Assembly: GCF_020379485.1 (NCBI RefSeq)
Contig: NC_063452.1
Location: 27,968,770 to 28,032,769, forward strand
Length of the DNA stretch: 64,000 nt
Direction: 5' to 3'
Origin: Brassica napus
Taxonomy: Eukaryota > Streptophyta > Magnoliopsida > Brassicales > Brassicaceae
Shown one piece after another: positions 1 through 10,197 of this stretch. How positions within the stretch are numbered: the first letter of the stretch is position 1; each line of letters starts with the position of its first letter. The notes beneath the pieces are model-generated. The model made no database searches, had not been told where the DNA came from, and saw only the letters and a list, made by a program, of their open reading frames with translations. The translations under genes were made by a program, and so were the position numbers.

Positions 1-54
1 CACGTTCATAAAACGTCAGAAAAAGATCCAAACCAGGTCACCACGTAGGGACCG

Positions 55-294
55 GTCCGCGAACGAGTCGGTGGCTACATAACGACCGACCAAGCCACTT
101 GGTCGGTCGCTACGTAGCGACCGACCCGCGAACGAATCGGTCGCTATGTAGCGACCGACAAAGCCACTCAGTCAGTCATTACGTAGCGACCGACCCGCGA
201 ACGAGTTAGTCGCTACGTAGTGACCGAGAAAACCTTTCGTTCGGTCGATACGTAGCGACCGATCCAGCGCGGATCAGGTCGCTACGTAGCGACC
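55..294. repeat. Array of LTR palindromes (GTCGCTACGTAGCGAC)
   Basis: About seven copies of a 16-bp perfect or near-perfect palindrome, spaced roughly 40 bp apart and joined by related linkers, form a tandem array inside the LTR. Copy number differs between LTRs of the same family: far fewer in 3961-5076, about five in 9083-10180, about six in 29034-29945 and about five in 34225-35433. Readable in-frame peptides across it are a by-product of the repeat, not a gene. Confidence 0.88.
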
Positions 295-743
295 AAACTG
301 TCTCGGACATTGATCAACGGCTACGACCAAAATCCATGCATTCTCGTCTGCTCCTCGATGCTAGCTCCCATGTACCGCAGCCATATCATTTCTCACATCA
401 TTCATATCAAAATTACCGTTGAAACTTGACGATAAAAACTACGAGAGCTTGTTTTTATCGAAAAGAAAATCATAACAAACGTTTCATGTCAAGAGACGGC
501 CCAACGAGGTCTAAAACGCGACTACAAGCCTACTTACGATCCTTAAAGAATGAGCTCGTAGATACTATGGCGGTTTATGTTTTTATTATAAAAACATAAA
601 AATAATAAATGATAAGTTTCCGCAGAAAAAATGTTAAGTTTCCGCGGATAAACATGAAGATCGTAAAAAATGGAATATCTCCATTTTTCACTTAAGATGG
701 CTTAAGGGCAGGAAGGGAAAAACTGAAACCGACCTTGGAAGAG

Positions 744-750
744 TATATAA
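744..750 (+). promoter_or_regulatory. LTR TATA box
   Basis: TATATAA lies just before the conserved GGAGTCCTAGGCGAGAGGC stretch. The same context occurs at 4729-4735, 35052-35058 and, reversed, 37607-37613. It is the likely U3/R promoter of this LTR family. Confidence 0.7.
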
Positions 751-1124
751 GGAGTCCTAGGCGAGAGGCACAAGAGAGAACTTTTCAGAGCAAACTTTGC
801 ACTTAGAGCAATTAGGCAACTTTCCGTTTTTGTTATTTCGAGATGCGAGTCAACTAGGTTCTGCAGTCTTAGGTTATTAGAACTAGGGAACTCGCCGACA
901 GCTCTTGTAGCCGAGGCTCCTACCTTGTCGTAAACGCTCATACGTAAATTTATTATATGACTTCTTTTTGCTCTCTTTTCGATTTCTTATTTTTCTCGTC
1001 TTTATTTCGTCTTCTGATTGCTTGGCGTGTGGTTTAGCAGGTATCCGGGACCTCTGGGAAATTAGGGGTTTCCTAACATTCCTTATTTAAACGGAAATCG
1101 ACACTGCGAATTTTGATTCCCACA

Positions 1125-1141
1125 GTTTGGCGGTAGAAGGA
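1125..1141 (+). other. Primer-binding-site-like motif of element A
   Basis: GTTTGGCGGTAGAAGGA follows the LTR end directly. The equivalent GTTTGGCGCTAGAAGGA follows the LTR at 10180 and, reversed, sits beside the LTR at 44514. Its position and conservation fit the tRNA primer site; the tRNA species was not determined. Confidence 0.65.
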
Positions 1142-1729
1142 GGGGGGGGGGTACATATCAATCTAACTGACATGACAACTGACAACACGAATAACATGCA
1201 AACTCCTCTCAACGGAGGAAGCAACGACAATCTAAACACTCCAGAAGCGGCCGTTTCTGCGGCCAACGGAACTGCTAACGTCACGACGCTCGAGGTGTTC
1301 AAAAAAGGTTCTCTGCCTACAAAAAGAGGTCGGAAGAACATGGAAAACTAGTGGGTACCTTGACGGAAAAGGTCGAAACCTTAACGGCAAGAACCCGTGC
1401 AGTCCTCCCTCGCGGATCTACAAAAATCCGCGGAAGAAAACTCGACTTCGCAACTCCACTCAACCGGCCTGGAAAGTCACGGGAACGTTCTTCGGGTCAA
1501 AACCCCAGCGAAACATCCCCTGCTGAGAAACGAAACTCTGAAAGTCCTCTACCTCCCGCAAGGGACACATAGGTCGATGAAGCCGAGCATGTCGACTTGG
1601 ATCCCAGCGACGTTTCCAACGATACGAAAGAGGACGCTGACATACATCCAAGAAGAACCAGAAGCCGATTGGCTCGGGAAGATTCACCGTTTGATAAACC
1701 TATGACGGAAGAAGAGGAAAACCTCTACA
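1127..1729 (+). pseudogene. gag N-terminal remnant of element A (frameshifted, cut by gap)
   Basis: The pieces match, across several frames, the N-terminal part of the intact Tat gag at 42236-44395. Shared words are VETLTA, GQNP, HPRRTRS and [10 protein letters not shown], in the same order. At least two frame changes are needed (about 1350 and 1590) and the sequence runs into 100 N immediately after ENLY. Only the first third of gag is visible; the capsid and zinc-knuckle part is missing or hidden in the gap. Confidence 0.8.
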
Positions 1730-1829
1730 NNNNNNNNNNNNNNNNNNNNNNNNNNNNNNNNNNNNNNNNNNNNNNNNNNNNNNNNNNNNNNNNNNNNNNN
1801 NNNNNNNNNNNNNNNNNNNNNNNNNNNNN
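1730..1829. other. Assembly gap (100 N)
   Basis: Exactly 100 N, the usual placeholder for a gap of unknown size. It lies between the gag start and the sequence just beyond the antisense ORF, so it may hide the rest of gag, pol and the 3' spacer, or only a short stretch. Confidence 0.99.
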
Positions 1830-1923
1830 TACACTCGACCCCGATACATATGATAAAGGCCACACTCGGCCACAAACACAAGATAGGGGGAAATCTCTTC
1901 CCGTCAAATACTAACTTCGATTC

Positions 1924-3741
1924 TCACAGAACAAAGTTAAAGGACCCGGACATGGAAGCTCCGAATGCATCCGTGGGACGGTCCACTTCCTCATCATCAC
2001 CAGCAACCTCGGTTGCAACCTCCTCCGTATCGGGAGAAACCGGGATGGGATCCCAGAATCCCTGAATCCTCACGTCGATCGGGGGAATAAGCGCCTCAGC
2101 ATAGGCATGATCCTTCATGCCACCCTACATGGTTTCCATCTCATCCTTGAAAACAAAGTCGTCCGTCTGCGTCTTCCAAAGGGTACCAACTGAACCACGA
2201 AACTCGCGAAAATCGCCCACCAAGGAATAAGCCTCCTTAAGGTTTCCATACTCGGTCCCGAACTGAGAAGCACGGTTTCTCATCACCTCGACAATCTCTC
2301 TCCTACCTCTTCTTTTCGCTCGACGGACGGCCTTATCGTGATCCTTGGCAAGCTTTGAATCTCGCTCTAAAATTTTGTTTTGCATACGTGCAAGGTCCTT
2401 TTCCGCTTTCTCTGCCTTGAAGCGATAAACCATGGCCTTCCTGTGGCTCGCCTCAAGAGCTGAGCCAAGCATGTTCAGACCCTGCAAAAATGACTAACGT
2501 GTTCAAAAAAAAAGGAAGCGCACGATTCTATCCGCGAAGCTCCTAAAAAAAGAGAGAAACTAACTCCATTGATTATGCGAGATCCTTCCGCGACTACATT
2601 GGACCTTCCCAATTCGTCCACGAACGAAGGAGGATCGAAAATCGAGGGTAAACCCGCAAAGAACTCGTCAAAATCCGGAATATGTACCTCGCTCGAACCG
2701 CTACCATCACCATAAGCAAGGTTCGGGTCCCATCCTGGAAGAATAAATCATCTACGGAAAATTCTATATCACCGAGATCAATGCCTTTACCCTTAGAGGA
2801 CCTCACGTTCGTTTCCTCTGCGGGAAGGTCGCAAGAAGCAGGATCATCGGACTCAGAATCACTATTCACTTCTACGCCCATTTCAAGACCGGGATGCATG
2901 AGTCTCAACGCCTTGCGGACTCTCCTCGGCGTAAAGAAGGTCCAGAAAAAAGGACCATTCCTGAGGAGATCCCTCATTTCGATCACGTCTCCGGGGAATG
3001 GTGAAAGCGGGTTGATGAAGGGACTGCCATTCGGCTTGCTCCGGAACAATGGGATGCAATTCTTTTCGACGGATCCAGCGCTTATACGGACAAAGAAGAA
3101 GAACTTCGTCCACGGGTTAGAGTTGGAAATAGGCCCCTTAATCACCGTCATATATTTCCGAGGGACCAACCGGTAGAGGTGCGGCTTCGAAACAAGTTGC
3201 AGCCTAAAGATCGCTTCAAAGTGGTCAGTGGTAAGGGAGAGACCATGCTCATAGATCACGATCACGACGCCAATGAGATGCTGAAAACTGGTGGGATTCA
3301 GGTGGCTTACCGATACCTCGAAACGTTCCAACACACGGACTATGATTTCAGGGATCGGAAACCAAAGACAACAAAGCACCAAGAATGACTCGTAGCAGGT
3401 GAAATAACCTCTGGGGGATTATCAGCAATTTCCCCTTGACAAGGAATTCGAAACTCTATCACGTCTAAAATCTGGCAGAACGCCCGAACGGTCTTAAGGA
3501 ATTCACCAATGCTTTAGCTCGTCGCGCCTTTTTTGACCGAACGCTGGTTCATGACAGGAAATGACTTCTCGCTAGGGGGAGTAATCGAACCATATCTCGC
3601 TGTCCAGTACGCCTCACTATCGGCTGGATCTATCCAGTGAGGCACGAACTCAGCCTTCGGGACAAGAATCTCATCATGAACACCTTCGGACGAAAAACCG
3701 CGGTAGGTACCTCTTTTCGAAGCCTTCTTTCTGCTAGACAT
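1924..3741 (-). pseudogene. Antisense ORF (aORF) of element A, gypsy-type transposon protein (PF04195-like)
   Basis: This gene is antisense to the retrotransposon and homologous to 38778-40622. It starts MSSRKK (the homologue starts MTSRKR), shares the SITPPSEK block, a central domain with the words IVRVLERFE and LRNGPFFW, and a basic coiled-coil C-terminus ([15 protein letters not shown]). An intron is visible at about 2482-2564: donor A|GTTAGT, acceptor TTTTGCAG|G, both at codon phase 0, at the same position as in the homologue. Frameshifts near 3510, 3385 and 2700 and a stop at about 2125 make this copy non-functional. The central domain resembles the Pfam family 'putative gypsy type transposon'; its function is unknown. 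Confidence 0.75.
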
Positions 3742-3850
3742 CTTTTAAACTTCTAGAAAAAAGAGAAGAAAAGGGGGAGAGAAATATTTTCTCAAGAAAC
3801 TCTTTGTGAAAATAAGTGAGTGAAAAATTATGAGAGAAGTTACCTTCCTT

Positions 3851-3856
3851 CTTATA
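3851..3856 (-). promoter_or_regulatory. TATA-like box of the aORF
   Basis: On the minus strand CTATAAG lies about 110 bp upstream of the aORF start at 3741. A matching CTATAAG is placed about 90 bp before the aORF start in element C (28872-28877), which suggests the antisense gene has its own promoter. Confidence 0.5.
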
Positions 3857-3940
3857 GGCATTAAAAGTTACTATTTGTCTGCGAATCTTCGGATATAAAC
3901 TTCGTCCAACATGCCTATCTTGCCTAACTAGCCACGATTC

Positions 3941-3960
3941 TAACGGGCTGGGGGACTAAC
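3941..3960 (+). other. Polypurine tract of element A
   Basis: A G-rich block (GGGCTGGGGGACTAAC) ends exactly where the 3' LTR TGTTGGGG begins. The same block precedes the LTRs at 29034 and, reversed, 38518. It would prime plus-strand DNA synthesis. Confidence 0.8.
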
Positions 3961-5076
3961 TGTTGGGGTCAAAAACGGACACGACGAACTTAACATCCAA
4001 ATATCCGTAAAAATCCGCACGAACGTTTTTACGAAAAGTAATTTTCGTAAAGATTACTTTTACGTAGAGTTTTGCGGTGAAATCTTGCACTAATCTCGGT
4101 TGATTCATCGAAACTAAACACTCGTAGTCCAATAACACGTTCATAAAACGTCAGAAAAGGATCCAAACAACGTCGCCACGTAGCGAGCGGTCAGCGAACG
4201 AGCCGGTCGCTACGTAGCGACCGACAAAACCTTTCGTCGTAGCGACCGATCCAGCGCGGATCAGGTCGCTACGTAGCGACCAAACTGTCTCGGACATCAA
4301 TCAACGGCTATGACCCAAATCCATGCATTCTCGTCTGCTCCTCAATGCTAGCTCCCATAAACCGCAGCGATATCATTTCTCACACCTTTCCGATCAAATT
4401 TACCGTTGAAACTTTACAATAAAAACTACGAGAACTTGTTTTTATCAAAAAGAAAATCGTAACAAACGTTTCATGTCAAGAGATGGCCCAACTAGGTCTA
4501 AAACGCGACTGCAAGCCCACTTACGATTCTTTAAGAGTGACCTCGTAGATACTATGGCGGTTTATCTTTTTATTATAAAAACATAAAAATAATAAAAGAT
4601 ACGTTTTCGTAGAAAAAATGTTAAGTTTCCGCGGATAAACATAGATCGGAAAAAATAGAATATCTCCATTTTTCACTTAAGACGGCTTAAGGGCAGGAAG
4701 GGAAAAGCTGAAACCAACCTTGAAAGAGTATATAAGGAGTCCTAGGCGAGAGGCACAAGGAAATTAGGCAACTTTCCGTTTTTGTTATTTCGAGCTGCGA
4801 CTCAACTAGGTTCTGCAGTCTTAGGTTATTAGAACTAGGGAACTCGCCGACAACTCTTGTAGCCGAGGCTACTACCTTGTTGTAAACACTCATACGCAAA
4901 CTCGGAATAAGACTTCTTTTTGCTCTCTTTTCGATTTCTTATTTTTCTCGTCTTTATTTCGTGTTCTGATTGCTAAGCGTGTGGTTTAGCAGATATCCGG
5001 GACCTCTGGGAAATTAGGGTTTTCCTAACTTTCCTTATTTAAATGGAAATCGACAGTGCAAATTTCGGTTCCTACA
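3961..5076 (+). repeat. 3' LTR of Tat element A
   Basis: It begins TGTTGGGGTCAAAAACGG after the PPT and ends TTCCTACA, where the relatives end TTCCCACA. It has a TATA box at 4729-4735. Compared with the 5' LTR it has lost most palindrome units around 4180-4290 and a short stretch after the TATA box. The sequence right after it (5077) is the inside of another, reversed retrotransposon, so A inserted there. TGGAG at 5077-5081 is the candidate target duplication; the other flank is outside the window. Confidence 0.9.
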
Positions 5077-6638
5077 TGGAGCGTGCCTCTGGCATTTTTC
5101 GCACCGTTGAGCGCATGCTTTACAATCTCCGTTCATCGTCGGCCAATAAAACAGAGGCTTTTGATCTTCAATGCTAAGGCGCGTCCTCCGGAGTGGTTAC
5201 TGACGGCGCCTTCGTGAGTTTCGGCAATGAGGAGACGTGTTTCTTCGCCATGGAGGAATTTTAAGAGGACTTTGGTTGCGGTCCATCGGTGAAGATTTCC
5301 TTCTATGAAGACATAATAGGCACTTTGTGGCTTTAGTCGTCTAGCGACCCACTTCTCGGGAGGCAATTTTCCGTCGATGAGATAGTCGATAATTTTTTTT
5401 CTCCAATCAGGGGCTGATGCTTGAGCTTGTTCTGTCGTTGAATCTTCTTCCGTAGATGTTGCTTCGGTCACGGGGGATACGATGGAGGTTTGATTAAGAG
5501 AAAGATTGATGCTGGGTCTCTCGATCCTATTTATCGGAATGGTGCGCTTCACTTGATTGCGGAGTTTTCTGCCAAAGCCAGTGAGGGCATCGGCGCATAC
5601 ATTCTTGCCTCTAGGAACTTTCGTGAGTTCGAAGAACTCAAAATCTGTAGCGAGTGTTTGGACGAGTTTGAGGTATGCATCCATTCGTTCGTTACGGGCG
5701 TCGTATTTGCCGCTGAATTAGCTGGTGACGAGTTGCGGGTCGCAATATGCGCTAAGTAATTTTGCCTTAACTGCCTTCGCTAATCGTAGGTGTGCGATTA
5801 GCGATTCATATCCCGCTTCATTGTTGGAGGCGGCAAAACCGAAACTGAACGATTGTCTGACTAACTCGCCGGTCGGTGATTGCAGTTGAACTCATGCACC
5901 CGATCCTTTGTTTCTTGATGAACCATTGATGTGCATGATCCAATTTTGGCTTGGGAGGATCAGATCTTGTTCCAGTTCTGGTGCAAGTTCAATCTGGAAG
6001 TCGGCTATAACCTATGACTTAACTGATGTCCGATTCTTGAATATGATGCCGTGTTCGCTAAGCTCGATGGCCAACTTTGACAGTCGACCTGACTGATTAG
6101 TGTTTTGTATCACGGTGCGAAGGGGCTGGTTAGTCAGTTCTTCAGTCGTGTGCGATAGGAAGTAAGGGCGCAATTTTCTCGCCGAAGTGATGACAGCGAG
6201 GGCCATTTTCTCGAGCGTAGGTTATCGTGTTTCCGGGTCGGTCATTCGCTTACTCATATAGAAGATTGGTTTTTCCTCGCCCCAATCTTCTCTGATGAGG
6301 ACGCTGCTGACTGCAGTAGAGGATAATGCAATATAAAGAGAGAGTGTGTCGCCAGCTTCGGGCTTGGATAGCATGGACGGGGGGGGGGGGGGGGGGGGGG
6401 GGGGTGGGGGTGGGGTGGGGGGTGGTGAGAAACTGCTTCAGCTGGCCGAACGCCTCTTAGCATTTCTCGTCCCAGACAAACCTTTTGTTGCCGCACAGCA
6501 GTTCGTAAAACAGAAGGCACTTGTCGATGGATCGAGAGATAAAGCGGTTAAGGCTGCGATTCTTCTGGTTAGTCGCTGGACCTCGGGGCTGTCCTTTGGG
6601 CTGGGAAGGTCGAGTATCGCAGTGATCTGTTTAGGAGC
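5077..6638 (-). pseudogene. Reverse-strand Tat pol remnant (end of RT, two RNase H regions, integrase zinc finger)
   Basis: Read from 6638 to 5077 on the minus strand this matches element C: KQITAIL and ALNRFISRS (end of RT), a degenerate Ty3-type RNase H, then the second RNase H (NNEAGYES, YCDPQLV, ADAL words), then an integrase N-terminal zinc-finger region that stops abruptly at the LTR of element A. Several stop codons and frameshifts are present (about 6460, 6230, 5895, 5700, 5140). A long G tract has expanded inside it at 6379. It is the older host into which A inserted, and it is cut at about 6638 by an unrelated-orientation junction. Confidence 0.85.
6379..6424. repeat. Poly-G/C tract inside RNase H remnant
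   Basis: Twenty-six consecutive G (6379-6404) are followed by short G runs broken by T. On the coding strand it is an expanded C run between the LKQF and LSKPEAGD words of the degenerate RNase H, so it arose after the gene died or during assembly. Confidence 0.9.
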
Positions 6639-7880
6639 GTGCCATGGCTGGAGACGATTCGAGCTTACATCGTCGATGGAGAGCTACCTTCCGAAAAGTG
6701 GGCGGCGCGCAAAATCCTAACCCAGGCTGCGCGATACGTAATGGTCGACGGGGAAGTTAACAAATGGAGATTGTCCGGCCCACTAATGACATGCTTGGAA
6801 GGAGAAAAGGCGAGAAAGGTCATGGAAGAAGTCCACTCTGGATCCTGCGGAAACCATTCTGGTGGAAGGTCGCTCGTAGTCAAAATTAAACGCTACAGAT
6901 ACTACTGGCAAACAATGATCGGAGATTGCTCGAAATTTGCACGGAAATGTGAAAAATTCCTAAGGCACGCCCCCACCATCAGTCAACCCGCGGAGGTCCC
7001 TTCTTCCATCACATTCCCATTCCCTTTTATGCGGTGGGATATGGATATCGTTGGCCCCCTCCATAAATCGAAACAGAAGCATTTCCTTTTACTCCTCACC
7101 GACTTCTTCTAAAAATGGGTAGAGGCAGAATCGTACGCAAGTATAAAAGATGTCCAAGTCGAAAACTTCGTATGGAAAAACATCATCTGGAGACACGGGG
7201 TTCCCTACGAGATCGTAACGGATAACAGATCTCAGTTCATATCTACCCGGTTCGAAGCATTCTGCGAGAAATGGAAGATACGATTGAATAAATCGACCCC
7301 CAGATATCCGCAATGTAACGGTCAAGCCGAGACAATCAATAAGACCGTCCTTGACGGGCTCAAGAAACGCCTAGATGCCAAAAAAGGCAGGTGGGCAGAG
7401 GAGCTCTATGGAGTACTCTGGTCGCAACGCACGACCCCATGACGGGCAACGGAGGAAACACCCTTCGCCCTAGTATACGGGACAGAGTGCATGATCCCCG
7501 CATAAGTCGAGTTCCCGGGCGTAAGAAGAAGACTACTACCCGAACAGGAAGAACTCAACAACGCAATGCTGCTGGACGATCTTGATTAATCAACGAACGC
7601 CGAGATCGAGCACTTATCAGAATCCAAAACTACCAACACGCGGCCGCAAAATACTATAATTCCAACGGGCGGAATCATAGATTCAGCGAAGGAGATTTAG
7701 TTATGCGCAAAGTCTTCCAAAACACCGCTGCGCGAAACGCGGGAAAACTTGGAGCAAACTGGGAAGGACCTTACAAGATCATAAAAGTCGTTCGACCGGG
7801 TTCCTACAAGATATCCAACATGAAGGCCTAAACATTCCAAGAACTTGGAATGCAATGCATCTAAAAAATACTATCACTAA
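6639..7880 (+). pseudogene. Tat integrase remnant (element B)
   Basis: It begins abruptly at PWLETIRAY and matches the integrase half of element C at 12911-14153: HHCC zinc finger, catalytic words [14 protein letters not shown] and NGQAET, and the C-terminal words EGDLV-like and MHLK-like. Differences include loss of the second zinc-finger cysteine in CEKFLRH (C gives CEKCQRH), G to R in the TDNGSQ motif, and in-frame stops near 7110, 7441, 7505 and 7585 plus frameshifts. RT and RNase H are missing on its left. It ends at a stop codon matching that of element C. Confidence 0.88.
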
Positions 7881-7906
7881 ACAAATCGCTTCGCAACTAC
7901 TGAACT

Positions 7907-7990
7907 ACGAGACGGCTTGATCTCCGAAAGGGGTACGTAGGCAGTTTGTCGAAAGACAAATTCAGCTGTCCCCCTCTCTAAAAAAAGGGG
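7907..7990 (+). ncRNA. Conserved two-hairpin element after Tat integrase, copy 1
   Basis: About 25 bases after the pol stop there is a block found also at 14176-14270 and, reversed, 41770-41885. Hairpin 1 is CTCC-GAAA-GGGG (7922-7933). A constant linker TACGTAGGCAG follows. Hairpin 2 is TTTGTC-GAAA-GACAAA (7945-7960). Then come TTCAGCTGTCCCCC and a G tract. The other copies change both arms of the stems together. RNA function is inferred, not known. Confidence 0.6.
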
Positions 7991-9082
7991 GGGGGGGGAG
8001 CGGGTACGTATACGTATACTCGTATACTCCCAAGTTCAAAATATCTGACATAGCACTCGATATTTTTGAAACTTTTCCAACGCAATAATACCACAAAACC
8101 GCACTACCATTTTTGGTCCACAAATAATATGAGTCCTAAAACTCACGAACTTATCAGTCACTCGAGAAAAACCAACCTTCGGCATTGCGAGACGTCGCAA
8201 AAATGCCTAAGAAACTATTTCCCGCCAGACATCACATAGACGAAATGCTGGTCTAAAAAAAAGGAACTATCATACGCATTAACATCTTCTCAAACACGTA
8301 CTATTCGCGAAGATCCAAACGGTAGTGTCTACCACCAAGTTCATTGCTGATCACATCGAATTCCCAACGTCCTAATCAGACTAAGCCATCTCACAAAGAT
8401 GACTATCATACATCCGACACAAGGGTAATAGCGCTATAAAAGAAATCTGAAATTTTGGTCAGCACTTCCAGGAGACTTAAAAATTGTCCTTGGAGAGATG
8501 CTCGATTCCAACCAGAAAAATCATATAAGCCGAGAACCTATCGCGGACTTTAAATCGGTATGGAATCATGTCGAAACTGTAACGGGATATGTAAGTCAAA
8601 TTAGTCATCGCTCCCCCTAAAACCAGAAGTAAACCTAGGTCTTGCCCTAAACCCAGCAGACTGGTCTTTAACATCTCAAGGTATGAAATCAAAGATACGA
8701 GATCCTAAAACATGCCTCTATGCTTACATTCAACGTCGTCAGATATCCCGCAAAATTAGGATTTTGCGGAAAACTCTCGAAACGGATCACGAATATAGCA
8801 TCTCACCTCGGAGAAAGGTATGAGATGACAACTCATAATCTTCCTTCTACACCATCCAAATTACTCACATAAAAACGCAAACTGAATATCCATTCATAAA
8901 AAGCCGCAATGTGGCGGGGATTCAAAGCCACAAGTGGCCAGTCCCAAAACATAAACATGGCCATACTTCGCCAGAGCAAAATACTAATTCATAACCTAAA
9001 AAAAAACTATATATCTCTCAAGCGAGATCATAACCTTGATCGTCATCTGGAATCTAAACCTCCCCTTCACCCATCGCCTCGT
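7991..9082. other. Non-coding 3' spacer of element B
   Basis: No gene seen. The segment aligns in patches with 14271-15239 of element C (for example the GATCACATCGAA, ATAAGCCGAGAACC and AACCTAGGTCTTGCCC words) and starts with repeated GTATAC motifs. It ends just inside what would be the end of the antisense ORF; the rest of that ORF and the PPT are missing, and the LTR at 9083 follows directly. Confidence 0.8.
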
Positions 9083-10180
9083 TGTTGGGGTCAAAAACGG
9101 TTACGATGAAGTTAACATTCAAAACGTCTGAAGAAGAAAATGAAAAACCTTCTTCGACAAACACTTTTTCGACACAGATTCTTCCTTACGAAAAGCTTTG
9201 CGGAGGAAATACGAGACATCGAAAAAGAGCTCGAAAAGGGTCGCTACGCAGCGACCGAACGCGTGTTCCGCTCGATCGCTACGTAGTGACCGAGCTCGAG
9301 CCACCCGAAGCTCGGTCGCTACGTAGCGACTGAGCGTTCGTTCCGCTTGGTCGCTACGTAGTGACCGAGCCCAAGCCAAAGCTCGGTCGCTCTAGCGACC
9401 GAGCGTTTGTTTTGTTTGATCGCTACGTAGCGACCGAGCTCTTCCGAAACGTCGATCATGCATTCTCGTCTACCCTTCGATGTTATCTCCTGAAGACCGT
9501 AGCGAACCCATTTCACGCTTCCAGCCATTCTAAGTCATCGATCAAACTTTACCGTAAAAACCGTGGAAAGTTCGTTCTTTATCGAAAGAAGCCGTAATAA
9601 ACGCTTCGAGTCAGAAGACGGCCCAAAAGGACCTAAGACATGACTCGAGGCCCAACTTATGATTTCTTAACCAACAGCCCGTAAGCCGCATGACGGTTTA
9701 CGCTTGGTTCGTAAGGAAAGATAAATGTCAAGTTTCCGCGGATAAATACAAAATTTTGAAGATAATTACGAAGATCGGAAAAAATGGAATATCTCCATTT
9801 TTATGCTATGGCGGCTTAAGGGCATAAGAGGATTTTTTTCTCAGAGCAAACTTAGCACTTAGAGCAATTAGGCATATTTCCGTTTTTGTTATTCGAGCTG
9901 CGACTCAACTAGGTTATTGCCGTCTTAGGGTTTTAGAACTAGGAATCTCGCCGACAACTCTCGTAGTCCAGGCTCTTACCTTGTTGTAATGCTCAAACGC
10001 GAATTCAGAATAAGATCTACTTCGCTCTCTTTTCGATTTCTTATACTTTATCGTTGTTATTCTTGTGTTCTGATTGCTTGGCGTGTGGTATTAGCAGATA
10101 TCCGGGACCTCTGAGAAATTAGGGCTTTCCTTGTTTCCGTATTTAAACGGAAATCGACAGTGCAAATTTCGGTTCCCATA
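9083..10180 (+). repeat. 5' LTR of Tat element C, also abutting element B
   Basis: It begins TGTTGGGGTCAAAAACGG and ends TTCCCATA; the variant TA end is shared only with the LTR at 29034-29945, which ties the two to one element. A primer-binding-like motif follows. The segment that carries the TATA box in the A and solo LTRs is deleted here (around 9825), so promoter activity is doubtful. The five bases before it (CTCGT) do not match those after the partner LTR (GAGAC). Confidence 0.88.
9239..9436. repeat. LTR palindrome array in element C 5' LTR
   Basis: About five copies of GTCGCTACGTAGCGAC or one-base variants (one lacks ACGTA) are spaced about 40 bp apart, with linkers rich in GAGCTCGAGCC and GAAGCTCG, unlike the linkers at 55-294. 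Confidence 0.85.
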
Positions 10181-10197
10181 GTTTGGCGCTAGAAGGA
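10181..10197 (+). other. Primer-binding-site-like motif of element C
   Basis: GTTTGGCGCTAGAAGGA directly follows the LTR, as in elements A and H. Confidence 0.65.

Larger units (their letters stand above)
1..1124 (+). repeat. 5' LTR of Tat-lineage Ty3/gypsy element A (left end outside window)
   Basis: The sequence aligns along its length with the complete LTR at 3961-5076; base 1 corresponds to about 4136 there, so roughly 175 bases of this LTR lie before the window. It ends in CCCACA directly before a primer-binding-like GTTTGGCG motif. It contains a palindrome array in the U3 part, a TATA box at 744-750 and a U5 part shared with the LTRs at 9083, 29034 and 34225. It should drive transcription of element A rightward. 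Confidence 0.9.

Noticed and set aside
55..294. CRISPR-like array of palindromic repeats with spacers
   Set aside because: The spacers are themselves related repeats, the array lies in LTRs of plant retrotransposons and recurs in five LTRs; no cas genes.
2682..3176. 164-residue plus-strand protein
   Set aside because: Shadow of the antisense ORF of element A; the minus strand has the homologue at 38778-40622.
6346..6720. Glycine-rich 124-residue protein
   Set aside because: It is the antisense of a dead RNase H with an expanded G tract.
7907..7960. Hammerhead ribozyme, as found in plant retrozymes
   Set aside because: GAAA loops are present but the CUGAUGA core and third helix are missing.
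9119..9528. Open frames rich in RSLRSD and RYVATE words
   Set aside because: They are translations of the LTR palindrome array in both directions; no start context or conserved domain.
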